NCBI GenBank assembly: GCA_008921705.1
Contig: VFFE01007186.1
Span: forward strand, 672,441-736,440
From: Burhinus oedicnemus
Taxonomy: Eukaryota > Chordata > Aves > Charadriiformes > Burhinidae
DNA length: 64,000 bases
Direction of reading: 5' to 3'
Each line of letters starts with the position of its first letter. Position 1 is the stretch's first letter. Shown here piece by piece: positions 26,754-40,084 of the stretch. The position numbers and the translations under genes are program-made. The notes under the pieces were generated by a model that was given only the letters and a program-made list of their open reading frames with translations, did no database searches and was not told the DNA's origin.

Positions 26754-28024
26754 AGAGATGTATTTTCCACCTCAGAACCTTATTTGTATATTGTAGTAAC
26801 ATTGACAACAATCTCTGCTTTTGCATGAAGATTTACAGTCTTCTGACAGCCTCTCCTATACAGAAGATGATAACTGTTATAATCTGCTGTACCATATCCA
26901 TTTCCACTGATTTTACATCACACTACTCGTTCGGAGTCTAGATGAAACAAAACAATTCTTTTTCATGTTCAGCAATACAGATGTTCAGGAGCACTTCTTG
27001 GGTGTAAATAAGAATATAGAGCATTGGGTAGCCCTTCATTTTCCCTCTATTATTCAGACAGTGACATTGGTCTTAATAAATATTTTTTGCTCTGTGTTTA
27101 TCTCCTTACCCTAATGCCCTGGGAATAAGATTGCCTTACCCAGAGATAGAGAGAACATCCAGGATTCTCACCTAACCATAGAACCTATTTCACATTTCAT
27201 TGGTCGCGTGAATGAGCTGTGAAAATTGCTTCCTGTTTCTCTAAAGTATCAGGACAGTGGTTTGCATGGGAGAGATTTCTTCTGGTTACATGAAATAAAA
27301 CTCATCCACTGAGTTCATTTCAAAGTCTTAAAACTACTGTGCATCTTGTTAAGTTTGAACAAATCTTTTCTGCTCTGTGAATACCTACTCCCAAATCAGA
27401 GGCGTTACAGTTACCTCTTGTTTGCAGCAAGCTATCTATATAAAGAAAGAAAATTAAAAAAAAAATACATTAATCACAACAGGAAAACACACAGCCTTAC
27501 TCTTTTCTGATAAGTGTAGTCTTGGCTTTCCCAAATTGAGAGGAAGCTGCTTTCAGTGTATCAAGGGACACTTGAACAAGGACAGTCTATTTTAGTAAGA
27601 AGCTGGTTTTGTCTAACATTAAACACACAGAAAAAAATAGCTTAAATAACAGTGGTGGGAGCCTAATTTTGAAAGCTAAGTTAAGCACTTCTCATCCTTT
27701 TCTCTACTAACATCCTTCCACCTCACTGAGATATTAATCAGATTTGAAAGTATCTAGTAAGCCTGAGAATATTTAAAACCCATGAAATGCAAAATCACAG
27801 ATTCTACTTAAATCCATGAAACTATATCTATATTTCCACTAATAGTAGGGTACATGTGGACTGTGTATTTACCTGTGAGTATTCAGGTTTAGGACTTTCA
27901 AATTACTTTAAAAAAATAGAGAACAAGATTTTTGCAAAATATAGAGCTCAATTCTGTACAATTGAGTGGCTGAGAGCAGTGAGATTTGGGAAAATATTTA
28001 TATGAAGACCTAGGTTCAATTTAA

Positions 28025-28062
28025 TCCCATAAAAGCCAAAGGAATTCATAGCAACTGTGAAC
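28025..28062. repeat. ancient palindromic element remnant
   Basis: TCCCATAAAAGCCAAAGGAA followed by TTCATAGCAACTGTGAA aligns with the remembered consensus CCCATTGAAGTCAATGGGAG plus TTTTGCCATTGACTTC at most positions. Degenerate; no precise ends. Confidence 0.35.
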
Positions 28063-31000
28063 CCAGTCCTACCTTCAAAAGTGTGTGTGCAGCTCTGAAC
28101 AACCAAAATCATACCTGCAGTACACCTACAAATCAGCATATACTGTAGCAGCCTTAATGTCTTCTATCTAACTTTAGTTCTGAGAGGTTTATTTTTACTT
28201 TCTCATGTGGGTTTGTTGGTTGGATTTTTTCTGTTGAAAAACAGTTTATTTTATTTTTGAACAAAATCCATCACAAGCAGGAAAGTAAGTGCCAAAATGG
28301 TTCATCCTGGTTCATCTCAGGCCATTTTATAGCCTGAGAGATGGCAAGGTAGCTAGAGGAATAACATTGGCATAACTCTTGCACAGAGGAATGTCAGAAA
28401 TTCTGTAGTACAAGCTTTGAACTGACGAACGCTATAATTTACAATAAAAAGGGGGAAGGGGGGGAGCAGGATCTGAATAATCTGTATCAAAATACATAGT
28501 TACACCATCTTTCTGTGATATGTCACATTGTCAGGAAAGACTCCAACTAAAAAGGGAAGAGCAAGTTTATTCTATGTCAAATATGAAATCCCGCATCACA
28601 GACAACGTGAATAACAAAACTATATCTGAATGTTTTAACCTAATACTGAGCAAACTAATGTCTTAACCAATGAGTTAGCCAACAACTGACTGGAAAAAAA
28701 TCTGAGCTCTACAAAACTAAATTATGGTGTAAAATTCATTTTTGACCATTCTACCTATCTATCCTTAGATGTCAGTGAGGCGTGACTTCTGTGTTGTGAT
28801 AAAGCTTGGCCCAGTTTCACTTTCATCTTTACAAAGCTAGAAACAAAAAACCACTGAAAATACAATAAGCACAGAGATGGAATTCCTATCTTAATAGCAA
28901 AAATGAAGGTAGCCTGCACATTATTCAGGAAGAAAGCAGAGATTTCTCCTTGTGCTACTCAGACCAGCTTTCCCTTGGAATAAGCCTGGTGCTCATCATC
29001 TCATCAGAGCATTGGGAAACAGAGCTAACTTGACTTTATCCAATTTCCAAACAAAACGCCTAGCATTATATGTGGTAAAGTTCAGTAATTAAACAATATT
29101 TGGCTTTAAGCCTAAAAATCCGGTTCTTCAGATGTGACCTACAGAGGAGGAGCTTCGAAAGGAGGATCTTCCAAAGGTGACTACTACAGTACTCTGGTTC
29201 TGTGAGTGAATCTAATAATAGCGCCAGAAAGTAACATGCTGCTTGTTGCGTGTCTGTAACTGGAAAAGAGAGAGAGACCATGAGGTGCAAGTGTTAGGGA
29301 ATGGGAAGGTATATTCCGTTTCTTTAACTGAGGAAAGGAAATCCAACACTCCAATTCTCCTGTGAACAGGGCTTATTTGATTCCAGTGGAAACAACTGAA
29401 ATTTCAGTTTCAGCAGAGCTACTATTTTTCTTTCAGAATTGCTGAGAATATCTAGCAGTGAATAACTCTTAATCAGACTTGTTTATTCACGTTAAAAGTC
29501 AGTGCAGGTCACATTGTTCACTTGGTGCCGTTTGGTCTGCACTTAGTCCTTCCTGAACAGGAAGTCCTTAAGATTAAAGATTGTATTTTTATGGTCCCAT
29601 GCCTGCCCACCCCTAGCTATTACCTGAAGAGCAATGTAACCAGGACTCAGTTTCTAGAAAGGATATTAACAACCATTAGTGTGTGTGTATGTCAGGATGA
29701 AAAATAGGAGGAAATCAAAATAGAGTAACATGGTGAAAGCAAAATTGTAAGAAACAGCAACGTAATTGTTCACAATATTGGGAATAAGGTGTATTCAGAC
29801 AGAGGTACTTTCTATCTAGAGGTCAGCAGAGTGCTAGATCACTAGAATGTATTTAAATTCAAGCAGCAAATGTGATTTAAATACCCCAAAGCTATTTGCC
29901 TCTGGACATATATTTACATCCATTTTATAAGGTATGAGGGATCTAAAGTGCTTGTTGTTCAGAAAAGCTAGGCTTTTTCCCCAGCATTGCAGAAACCGTG
30001 TAACGGCACAAGAACAAGAAAGAAAACTCCAAGCAGAGTAAATGGAGCGCCTAGAAAGGTCAGGAAGACTGCTTGCTTTCACAAACTAATCATTCTGTCA
30101 GCTCTATTATTATATGGTTGTTCTTATTTTGATTTTGTATTTCTGCTTCACACTCTATAACTCAAAGAAGTACTTGACAAGATCTTAAAAAATGAAATAA
30201 GCATTTGAAATTAAAACAGCTATACTATTTCAGTATAAACATGTTTTGCCATTATGTTTTAGGAATAAAATCCAAATGATCTTTCTGCGGACCGATTTTG
30301 TGACCGATTTGTGTACGTACACTGGACTTGAATATCTATGTTCCGTATTGAATCTGTGTATCAGGTGCCATTAACACATTATCTGAATCAACGGGGCTCT
30401 AGAGCAGCAGCATGAGATGGCTAGACAAAACTGCAGGCTGGATGCTTAACCTGCCTGATGTCCAGTGCATGCAGTGGGACAGAGGCCACTGCCAGACAGG
30501 TGGTTGTAGGTCCCGATCTCTGAGCACATTGGCTACAAAAAAAAATCCTGAGACTGCAAACCCACCTGTACCAGCCCTGTGAATTGCCAGGTCACATATT
30601 GTTTACATTTGCCTAGATCAGGAGTGGGTATATGAACACACTTCTGTTAAATTTGCTAGCATATGTTGATACAGAATTTTATTATACCAGATTTGCAGTG
30701 ACTGTGGGAGGACAGCCAATATTCAACCCGGAATAAAGCTACATTGTAACCCAGCGATCATTTTCAGCCAGCATTTCCCCACTTCCCACCACCACAGTCA
30801 CCACTTCTCACTCCCACGCTATTTTCTCCGTTGTGGTTAACGCCATGTTTATTCAGACACCCAGTTAGCCCAGGTTAAATTAACCTTTTCTTCTTTCTTC
30901 TGGCATTCAACTAGATGCGTTCCTAATGCTCTTCGTTAAAGAAGGGTGGGTGCAGAGGAGAGGATGAGCAGCTGGGGAGTGCAGGGCCAACTGCATGAAT

Positions 31001-32751
31001 GTGGAGCAGCCCCCTTTGAGTGGTGCGGGCAGACAACTCGTTTAACCTGAAACCTGCTGGTATGAAGATAAACTATCGATGAGAGACAAACTGTGTTTGT
31101 CGGAAAACTGCATGACAGAGAAATTCTCTGCTAAGATGATCAGGCGGTTTTACTTCTCCCTGTGCTTTTGGAATAGTGCAAATCAAAAGAAATAGGGTGA
31201 TTTAGTACTGCGGTATTCAGTTTTACAAGCATTTTTCAAAATCAGTTCTATCACAGTCCACATTTCAGCTGCTAAAATCTCTCTGAAGACAGAACTTAAT
31301 GCCTTGATGAGTACTGGAGTCTTGTATTCACATATTAAGGCAGTTAGGAGTTAAGAATACGAATAGGGAAGTCTGGAGGCAGGACTAAAACTCCCCGTCT
31401 TCCCCAGAGAAGACACCACGCTAGGAGTAGTAAATCATTTTTCGTTCATTATGTAACAACGATCTCCACCGCCAGTATTTCCACAGAAACACTATGGACT
31501 GAGACAGAATCTTTCCTTTAAACATCTTGTAAATGTTCATCTCAAAATAATACTTCACTCTTAAACAGATGTAAAGTTCTTTATGCTACAGATATTTATT
31601 TGCCCTTAAGCATCTCAGTCTCTCTTTTCTATTAAACCTTTGCAAAGAAGTGGCTTCACTAAGCAAATGGATGAGATGAAATCTAAAATAAAAGGGTTAT
31701 TTAACTGCAGAAGTTGTTTATGAGAAATAAAAGGTTTTAATCAAACTTGCCATCAACACTTTCAAAAGGAAAAACCATTTTTCAGTTGTGGCTTGGTCAA
31801 ATTCTTTGAAGTATTAATGTAACCCTGAGAAACTGGCTATTAGTCTCAACCAATTGCTGGACATTAGACACAACAAAAACAGGAAAAGTTCAAGAGTCTC
31901 TGTTGACTTTCCGCTTGATTGTAACAAACTACTCATTTTCTGGGTTTTCTTTTTTGAAGTGGAATTTTATACAGCAAGGCCAGGCTTTGGTTGTTTTGTT
32001 TTGTTTTTTTCTTGATACACAAAATTCCCACCAACCTGTGCTCTCTCTTTTAGTTCAAACATGAAGGACTGCTGTTTGTACTTAATGCGCACACTGCCAA
32101 TTCTGTTTAATTCAAAGACACTGCACCAGTGTACCTGAAAGGAAAACCCAGTGCATGGGTCGGAAGCAAATCTGGCTGGTAATTACAAGATGTCTTGAAA
32201 TATCTTGGCAATTAAATAGTGTCTACCTATCTAGAGACAGAAAAGTACCACAAGTACCTGTCACAAACTTTTTTATTGTGCACTACATTGTTGAAGTGTA
32301 AGCACTTAGATAGCCTTAAATAAGGAGCGCTCAGATACCCTTTGCCATTATTGCCAGGGAAAAAAACCAGCTGAATAAAATATCGCCCCATACATCTAGA
32401 AATGCTAGAGGATAATCCACTAACGTCAGTTAACCTCCACTGCAAACCGGAGAAAGAGAGGTCTATTAGCACCAGGATATTCCACACTGAGGCAGTCTAA
32501 CTGAGAAACAACATCCCATAAAGCAGACACACACTTCACACAGTATTCATATGCTTAGAAGACTGTTCTTTTATGAGTGCTTTAATACTTTGGGATTATG
32601 TGTGTTGTTTTAGAGTTGCATTAGTCACACCCTGGGGAAATGTGAGCTTCCATGCCTGCCCATTTCCGTGCTGCACTAGCTTGACCCACAGAATTTACCA
32701 CATTAAGAAAGGATTTAAATCTTGATTATTTTCACCTGTTCACTTTCAATC

Positions 32752-32764
32752 TTTTTTTTTTTTT
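32752..32764 (+). repeat. poly-T run (T13)
   Basis: A homopolymer of thirteen T followed by CACCTAAAAGG. No retroposon body is recognised. Confidence 0.85.
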
Positions 32765-33840
32765 CACCTAAAAGGCCTGCCCTCTTAGCATGATACAGTT
32801 CATAAAACTGGTGACCTTTGCCTGGCTTCTTGATTTAAGCAGAACGGGGGAGCAAAGGGCTCTCATGCACTGGTAAGAACCTAAAAATAAAAAGCAAAAC
32901 TGTTGCCAGTTCCTATTCAGGTGAAAGGGTTGAGAAAAGCTCTTTCTTTCCCATTCTTATTATGAGGGTGGGCACAAATGCTTCCCATGCTTTCCTGCAC
33001 GGTCCAGCTCCCCACTCCAGCCCTGAGAGCTGGGAGGGACGCAGCACCCTGCTTGTTCATGCCAGCCTGTTGCACATCCTGCTGGTTTAGGGGTTCATAG
33101 TGAATCTGTGCTGTCCTGTGTATAGAGACATTTCAGTTGCTCCCGTGTTTTCTTTCCAGAGACAGAGAAAAGGAAGCAGAAAAAACCAAACATCTGTTCT
33201 ACATTTTTATTCCTTAAACAAAACCATCCTTAAATTTTCAAGAATGCTTAAAGCTTCAGACAGTTATTTAGAAGAGAAAGGTGATCACCGCATCCCACAG
33301 AGATCTCCCCAAACCCCTTTGCTGTAACTGCATGGTAGGAAAAATTCTGTTCAATTCTGGGAGTAGGTGAACACACTTTCAACCTGATAAGATCTGGATT
33401 CCCAGCCTTGTAACCTGCCAAATGGTGATACACCACTTCATTCATATTTTCTATGGCAGGAAGAAAAATTTGTGGGAAAACTGAGAGGACATGGAAAAAG
33501 AAAAGACAGAAAAATAAAAGAAGATAAAATAATAAAAATGTGTTCAATTAAATGAAAGTCCTTCTGCTTTCACTTCTTTACCTTAGAAAATTCATCACAT
33601 TTTCCTGTGACTTTTCCCTCTTAACATTTTGTATTCCAAATTCTATCAAAATAGTATACAAAATGAAATTTAAAAAAAAAAACCCAAACCTTTCTCACTG
33701 TTTCCAAACCATAGCATCACAAAAAAATACACTTTAGAAGGACTCAAGAACTTTTGAAGATTCACGAACATGAAATCTTCAGGTTCACTATTCATCACCT
33801 GACACTTAGCAGAGGTTTAGTAAAATCCAGTCAAAATTAG

Positions 33841-34150
33841 ATCAGGTAGAAATAAACAGGGAAGGAGCTTTTGACAGTAGAAAAGACAACAGAGTCAGTG
33901 GAGAAGGTGAAGGTCAGTGGTCAGAGGAGAGGAGGGATGGTAATATGAGAGTACAGTAAAGGACAGGATAAATGGTCCTGCTGCGGTAAGGATGATAATG
34001 ATGTAGTTAGTGGAAATGGGGAGAGGATATTTAACAATCAGCATAAATGAATAGATTTTGGAGGGTAATCAAGAATGCAATTGAGTTGGGAGGAGTATGG
34101 GAGGAAGAGAGAAGCCCTTAGAGGTTTTGGAGAAGATTTATTTGAACTGA
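33841..34150 (+). other. purine-rich tract
   Basis: About 300 bp in which the plus strand is strongly A+G rich with repeated GGAGAGGAGG, GGAAGAGAG and similar pieces. No gene or repeat family is seen. A nuclear-receptor-like direct repeat AGGTGAAGGTCA sits at 33905-33916. A pyrimidine-rich stretch of similar size follows at about 34550-34800. Confidence 0.5.
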
Positions 34151-35316
34151 AACTTCAGCTGATTTACATCTCAAGAGAGAACTATAGCTTAATAATTCAA
34201 AATATGCCTTTTCTTTAATATTGCAGAATACAGTGACAAATGCTATTACACAAACTTCTCCTTAAATGACTATGCCAAGATATCTTTAATGCAGTTCACA
34301 ATATTAGATTATCTATATTAAGCAATCACATCCCCATCTCAGGCCTGTGGAAACATACAGTGGTACTCTTCCGTTTGAGATCTACTGGACTTCTGTAATT
34401 CAGAACCTATAAGGCAAACAAGTAATACAAGAGATTTTCTGCATCCTTAGTTTTGTTTTTTTATTTTAACTAAAATAAAATGTCAGCTGTTAAATACAGA
34501 TATCCAACCAATTTTCTTTTCTTTTTAACCTCTGAAGAGATGTCTTGACTAGATGTGTAATACAGGTTTAATTGAACACAATGCTGGATTCTTTCTATGC
34601 CAACACTTCCTTTTTCTTCTAATGATCTGGTTTTTTTCTTCTCATAACTGTTCCCATTTCCTCTTGATGTCATTGCTACTGATGTTATTCTCTCAAGCAA
34701 ACTTTTACTATTTCAGCTCTCCCAGCTGTCCTTGCTATTGTTCTCCTCCCCCTTGTATTGCTGTCCTTCTGTATCTTATGACCTTATTACTGTGCAACTC
34801 TCAGCCTTTTCTTTTGGCAACCATTTCCAGGAAGGACATGAAGGTACTGAGCTCACCAGCAAGAGCTAAATGTCTTAACTCTCATTACTGACAGCTAGTG
34901 CCTGAACTATAGGATTTTTATGGTAGAAATGAGGGGCAGGCAAGTACAGTAAACAACGCCTAATGATAAATGACAATGCGTTAGCCTGTAGAGACTGGCC
35001 AGTGGTTTAGTGCAGGGACCACCGTTACACTGATTTTTATTTAAGGTTTTAAATCATGACCTGAAAGATGACATGCTTAATTCAGCTCACAGATGTAGCA
35101 TACAAGCAGCCTAAGAATTATTAGACTTGAATGGGATCAAGGTATACCAAAATCTGATAACATCAATGCAGTTGAATGAGAATATGGAGAGAGAGTGGAG
35201 ACAGACAGAAAAGACAAATAGGTAAGGAAAAAAAAAGGCAGAAAACATTTTCTCTGAAATGTCCTCTCACAGAATTTCCCACAAGTGATAACGGGCAAAC
35301 AAAGTGCAAAAACAAC

Positions 35317-35425
35317 CTTCCCTGTTCTGTCCCACTCCTAGCTCCTTCCTGGTTGTGTGGTTTTGAATAAGCCATCTCACTTCTGTGGTCCAGAGTCCCT
35401 TCAATACTAGTATGATTCTGTCCCT
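35317..35425 (+). mobile_element. MIR SINE fragment
   Basis: The core aligns to the MIR consensus as I know it: CTGTCCCACTCCTAGCTCC matches the GTCCCGGCTCTGCCACT part. It is followed by GGTTGTGTGGTTTTGAATAA for CTGTGTGACCTTGGGCAAG and CATCTCACTTCTGTGGTCCA for GTCACTTCACTTCTCTGTGCCTCA. The tRNA-like head is lost. MIRs are inactive, very old elements found across amniotes. Confidence 0.55.
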
Positions 35426-37260
35426 GGTTAGGAACAATATCACTGAACTCAATCTATTATATAATGGCAGAGGAACCAAACAGGATCTGCAAAATTAAGG
35501 TCTTTAGAAAGACCATGCCATGCACTCCTCTCCAGCAGGCTAAAACAGCAGCTGCTCTGCAAAAGATTTGACTAAATGTAAAAGTGCACAGATAAAAGAT
35601 CATCTACCCATAATTGCCCTCTACCTTGCAAAAGCAAACGACAAGTTACTTTGGTTCCTTCTGTATGCAAGGACTTCTGACATGCAGATAGCCCCTTAAG
35701 TCATGGACTATTTCCAAAAATTTAGAGTGTACATTCAGTACTGGGCACCATATACGTACCAATGGGAAGTGGTTAGTGAACAGGCAGAACTTGTGGCAAA
35801 GTATATACCTATACTGCAACTCAAAGATCATGTCACAATTCATGCAGTCTTACCTGAAACAGTTCTAACCAAGCTAGGTTGACGATCAGTAATGGTGGAC
35901 CAACATCAGCGTGATTCCCAGGTTGGTACAGCGTCCTGAGTGAGTTTTGCAGAAGCTGCCAAAACAAGTTTTCACAGGTAGGTTTCTACGAACCTGCAAG
36001 CACACCTTTGAGTTTCAAGATGTGCATAGCTGTTTGGATATGTGTTTATTAGAGAAATGAAAAGTGAACAAAAGTTATAAAAAGTCCAGAGTCTGGACAA
36101 ATAACGGAAACTCAGTCTAGAGAAAACAGCATCTCTTCAGTAGAAACCTATGAGAACAGTAATTTCAGCAATTTTGTGGGTAATGAGGCTTTTTCTTCCT
36201 GCACTGTTGTCATGGTTGCATGCTTACACATTCATTAGTTTGTCCTTTGCTAAAAATCACTGGTAAAAGACAGAAAATACTCTCCCATCTCCAGAGGGCC
36301 TTCAGTCTTTCTCAACTCGCTTCCTTCCTCCCACCAAAAAACCCACCCCTAGGCTAACCTTGAAGTCACTGAAGTCTAACAAAAGGTAAAGGAAAAAAGA
36401 TCAGTATTTGTTTATTGTGATATTACCCACTTATATTCTGATGTTATTCTCTAACAAGTGAACAATTTTCTTTCAGTAGTTGGTTCATTTAAGAAAAGTT
36501 AAAAAAATCTTTTTGGTAATTATTGCTCAGGCACTCTGCCAAGTCCATCTGCAGAGGCAAAGACAGTTGGATATCAGGTGCTACATGAAGCTACATTATT
36601 TATTTTTCCTCATTTTTAAGTTATTTTGTTTTGGTTTGTGTTTTTTAATGGCTACCCTACCATATGAGCCTTGGTTGTTTCACAGCAACAAAGACTGCCC
36701 TCTGAAAGCAGTTCAGCACTTCTCAGCCAATGCAGCAGAGTATCTATAACATTCCCAAGCAAGACACTGATAGTTACACAGAATCTAAAGCAAAAGGTCA
36801 AACCCCCTGCTATAATCAGGGGTGTTTAAAGTACCCAAGAAAACAGACCTTGAGTAACACATAGATGAAGGAGAAAGGCAGTTTTCAGTGGGAAAAGAAG
36901 CTGTAGAATAGAGTAAAAAGTAGAGGGAAGGAAGTGTGAAGGCTTTGAAGTTGAGCCACAACTCAGCTAACACTCTGATTTATACACACAATCTTTCTTA
37001 TTCTTTCCCACAATAAATCACCACTGCACGACAGGTTCTGGTATCTAATGGCTGCACAGGAGGAATTCTCATGCCATTTTGCTTTTGTACTAGGTAAGCC
37101 TCCCTTCCAACTCTTCCCTTCCAACTTCCCAGAACTTTGAATCTATATGCAAATTTTGCAGGCACAAAATAGGCTAAACAAATCCACTCAGAAATATCTC
37201 TGCAGAGTGATATTGTTCTGAGTATTACCTCCAGATTATGTTTTCTACTTTATTTGCTGA

Positions 37261-37305
37261 ATCAGACCCTTAACTAGTGTAAAATTGGCATATTTCAATT
37301 GTATT
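37261..37305. repeat. ancient palindromic element remnant (half)
   Basis: CAGACCCTTAACTAGTGTAA followed by AATTGGCATATTTCAATTG is very close to the left half of a palindromic amniote repeat whose remembered consensus starts CAGATCCTCAGCTGGTGTAA and continues ATTGGCATAGCTCCATTGA. The right half is not visible. Confidence 0.45.
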
Positions 37306-38207
37306 TTCAGGTCTAATTTATCATGTCAATATAGAAAACATAGTCCAGTGTCTATTTTGATAGTAGGAATGTAGGGGAGAAAAAAAATCAGTGATTGTAG
37401 TTTTACAAACTTGAAGCCTAAGTCAAATGTTCTGTGTTTAGAGATGTTAAGAATCTCCTACGTTCACTGACATCACTGTAAATTTCTCCACATTGCCAAA
37501 ATTCAGGCAGCCAGAGGAGAGTTAATTCAGTAAATAAATTATCACTCTTGTATATGTAACCTGAAAACACGCTGTAATTCAGAACTGAAGCCTGAGGGTA
37601 CACAGAACTATTGCAGTGTCTTCTTGTTACTCTCAAAGTATTTTGCTGTGTCTTATGTAGCACCCGTTACAAGTATTCAGTCTCTATAGTGGGTAAGTTC
37701 ATTTAGCTGGGAAGTACTGTGTTATGGGAGATGATGATGCAACCGCACACTATCTGAAGCCAGTGGTGCTTTTGAAGGATCTGAGTGAGACTGTGGAGGG
37801 AAGTATAGCAGTATCAAGTTAAAACTCATTAAGGCAATGGTCATAACATCTCTGCTTTGCATCTGGGGTATCTGGATTGCTTACAAGCCTATTGTACTGG
37901 TTTTGGCTGGGATAGAGTTAAATTTCTTCAGAGTTGCTAGCGTGGGGCTGTGTTTTAGATTTGTGCTGAAAACAGTCTTGATAATACAGAGGATGTTTTA
38001 GTTACTGCTGAGCAGTGCTTACGCGGAGTCAAGGCCTTTTCTGCTTCTCACACTGCTCTGCCAGCAAGTAGGCTGGGAGTGCACCAGGAGCTGGGAGGAG
38101 ACACAGCTGGGACAGCTGACCCCAACGACCAAAGGGATATTCCATACCATGTGATGTTATACTCAGCAATAAAACTAGGGGGGAGGTTTGTTTTTTCCTC
38201 TTGTCCT

Positions 38208-38277
38208 TATTACTACTACTACTACGATGACAACAACAATGATGATGATGATGATGATGATTTCATTATTATTAAAC
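38208..38277 (+). repeat. (TAC)n/(GAT)n/(ATT)n compound microsatellite in the LTR
   Basis: TTACTACTACTACTAC passes into GATGACAACAACAATGATG, then an uninterrupted GAT run of seven units and TTCATTATTATT. The equivalent place in the other LTR is also a trinucleotide-like AAT/TAG tract, so the repeat is native to the LTR family and expanded independently here. Confidence 0.85.
38271..38276 (+). promoter_or_regulatory. LTR polyadenylation signal ATTAAA
   Basis: ATTAAA followed by CTGTTTTTATCTCAACCC is the counterpart of the signal at 15456-15461 in the other copy. Confidence 0.6.
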
Positions 38278-38469
38278 TGTTTTTATCTCAACCCACGCGT
38301 TTTCTCACTTTTACCCTTCTGATTCTTTCCCCCATCCCACCTGGGGGAAGTGAGTGAGCAGCTGTGTGGTGCTTAGCTGCTGGCTGAGGTTAAACCACAA
38401 CAGCCATGTTCAGAACCATGTTAGGAAAGATTCTGGAAATGTGCAGGAGCCATTAGACATGAGAAAACC

Positions 38470-38499
38470 CTAGACACTGAAAACACTAGACACTGAAAT
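38470..38499 (+). repeat. 16-bp tandem duplication
   Basis: CTAGACACTGAAAACA is followed directly by CTAGACACTGAAAT, nearly identical over 14 bp. It lies about 70 bp outside the LTR end. Confidence 0.75.
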
Positions 38500-40084
38500 C
38501 CCAAAATCAATAAATTTGCCAGGCAGTCAGGCAAGGATGGAAACAAGACAACTTGGCTACTCAGTCCAGTGCCTAATGTTAGACAAATACCTAGGAAAGC
38601 AATCTATCATTAATCAAAAATTTACAATGTTTTTGTCATTGTCAGCCTAGGAGCTAATGATTGCCACAAGTCAAATGTTAAAAAAGTGGAATGTCTACTA
38701 GCACAAAGAAACAATTTGCTTATGACAGAAAAAACAATGGGAGAAGATAGTTTATGATATTTTACTTACACTTGAAATAACTTTTATCTAACTATCTACA
38801 TAACTTAGATTCCAAAGGCAGTGTAGGAGAATATGATCTTCTATCAATTTGACATTTTCTTTCTAAGTATGGAAGAACAGTACAAGAAAAATATTACAGT
38901 ACAGTTGAACATATACATATAACTTTATATGTGCATAAGTGTAATATACATTAATATAGGCACACAGCCAGTATCACTACACTTGTGATACTCCTACTAA
39001 ATGGCAAACAATTTCTGGTGATGGGAATTTCAAATCCTTCCCCAAACAGGAACAGAAATGCCTTTCCCCTAGTGTCATGACACTTTTGTGGGGGTGCCTG
39101 CCCATTTGGGTAGCACTTTCTGTATTCCACCGTACAGATTCTGAGTGTAAGTACTGTGACAAGCACACAGGCATCAGCAGCAGCCACAGCCACTACGTAT
39201 GGAGACATTGGTAACCTCCCCAGCTGCAGCCCAGGAGAGAACACAGACTGCACCTTCTCCCTCCCCGTGTCACTCACGCAGACAAATGAGCAGGGATGGG
39301 CTTCTGCACCAGATTTTGCTCAGCTGTAACCTAGCTCAGTTCAAATCCTGTCATTCCCTTTCTCATTGTTACTGGTAACTGCAGCAGACATGGGGAAACA
39401 AACAACTTGCTTCAGATACTTTCTCTTAACTGAATTCATGGATTGCCATAGATTATATGCAAGTCCTATTTAAACTGAAAAAAAGATCTGCACCATTGAA
39501 GAGTCAATCCTAGCTCTCAATAGCTCTTGCTGAGCACACAGGAAAAGTTAGTCCAGAATCACATTATTGCAGTCTTCTGGAGGCAGAGCGGGTCATCGCT
39601 CTGGATCCTGATCTTGTTCACTGGAGGACATGCTTTCACTTTGATCCCAGAGTAGCTGTATTACAACAGTGCAAATTCAGTGATAAAGTCATCATATTAT
39701 TGCAATTTAATGTTGGTGAATCAGCTGAATCATGGTAAACAATTACATATTCTTATCTCAAAAATCTGATGAAACACGTTCACTTAATTTTTTTAATCTG
39801 AACTTTAAAGGAATATATTCTCTTATTTTGCCTTGGAAGCCACAAAAGTTTATTCATAAGGCTATGTCCTTTGATATGTAGTCACATCATTAAAGAATGC
39901 ACAGCACTCAACATCTTACAAAAATGTGCCCGTACATGGTGTGAGTAGTATCTTAAAATGCCGTACCCCTACCTAATCAGCACTGCTGCTGATTCAGGTC
40001 TGTGCATGATTTGGACATGATTCTCAACAAAAAGCTTTTACTAGGTGTTAGCACAGCGGACAAAAGTAAGAGAAAGGTTATTTT

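Larger units (their letters stand above)
24701..37892. other. gene-free unique sequence with ancient repeat remnants
   Basis: No gene is recognised. This is AT-rich unique DNA with several separately listed remnants: palindromic pieces at 25485, 26721, 28025 and 37261, a MIR at 35317, and short tandem repeats. A GC-richer part at 30450-31260 contains a CpG-bearing stretch round 31010-31160 that could be regulatory, but I see no decisive motif. Open frames are at most 112 codons (34553-34891), in pyrimidine-rich DNA, and are hydrophobic low-information translations. Several decent 3' splice-like sites (33163, 34830, 36477) lack a convincing partner donor or a protein domain. Confidence 0.6.
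37893..38402 (+). mobile_element. solo LTR of an avian endogenous retrovirus (plus strand)
   Basis: This 510-bp element begins TGTACTGGTTTTGGCTGGGA and ends TTAAACCACAACA, and is the same family as the minus-strand LTR at 15309-15851. No internal retroviral region flanks it, so it is a solo LTR. In LTR sense it has GGGATATTCCATACCATGTG shared with the other copy, an AATAAA in place of the TATA region (about 38168), a trinucleotide-repeat tract, and an ATTAAA poly(A) signal at 38271 followed by TTTTTATCTCAACCCACG. The tract between the TATA region and ATTAAA is about 60 bp shorter than in the other copy. Flanks (GCCTAT left, GCCATG right) are not a clean duplication, so the target site is decayed or the ends have been altered. 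Confidence 0.9.

Noticed and set aside
28450..28467. G-quadruplex at the G-rich run near 28450
   Set aside because: GGGGGAAGGGGGGG supplies too few separated G-runs for the canonical pattern.
34553..34891. 112-codon hydrophobic frame as a membrane protein
   Set aside because: The hydrophobic residues come from a T/C-rich tract (phenylalanine, leucine, serine codons); no other support.
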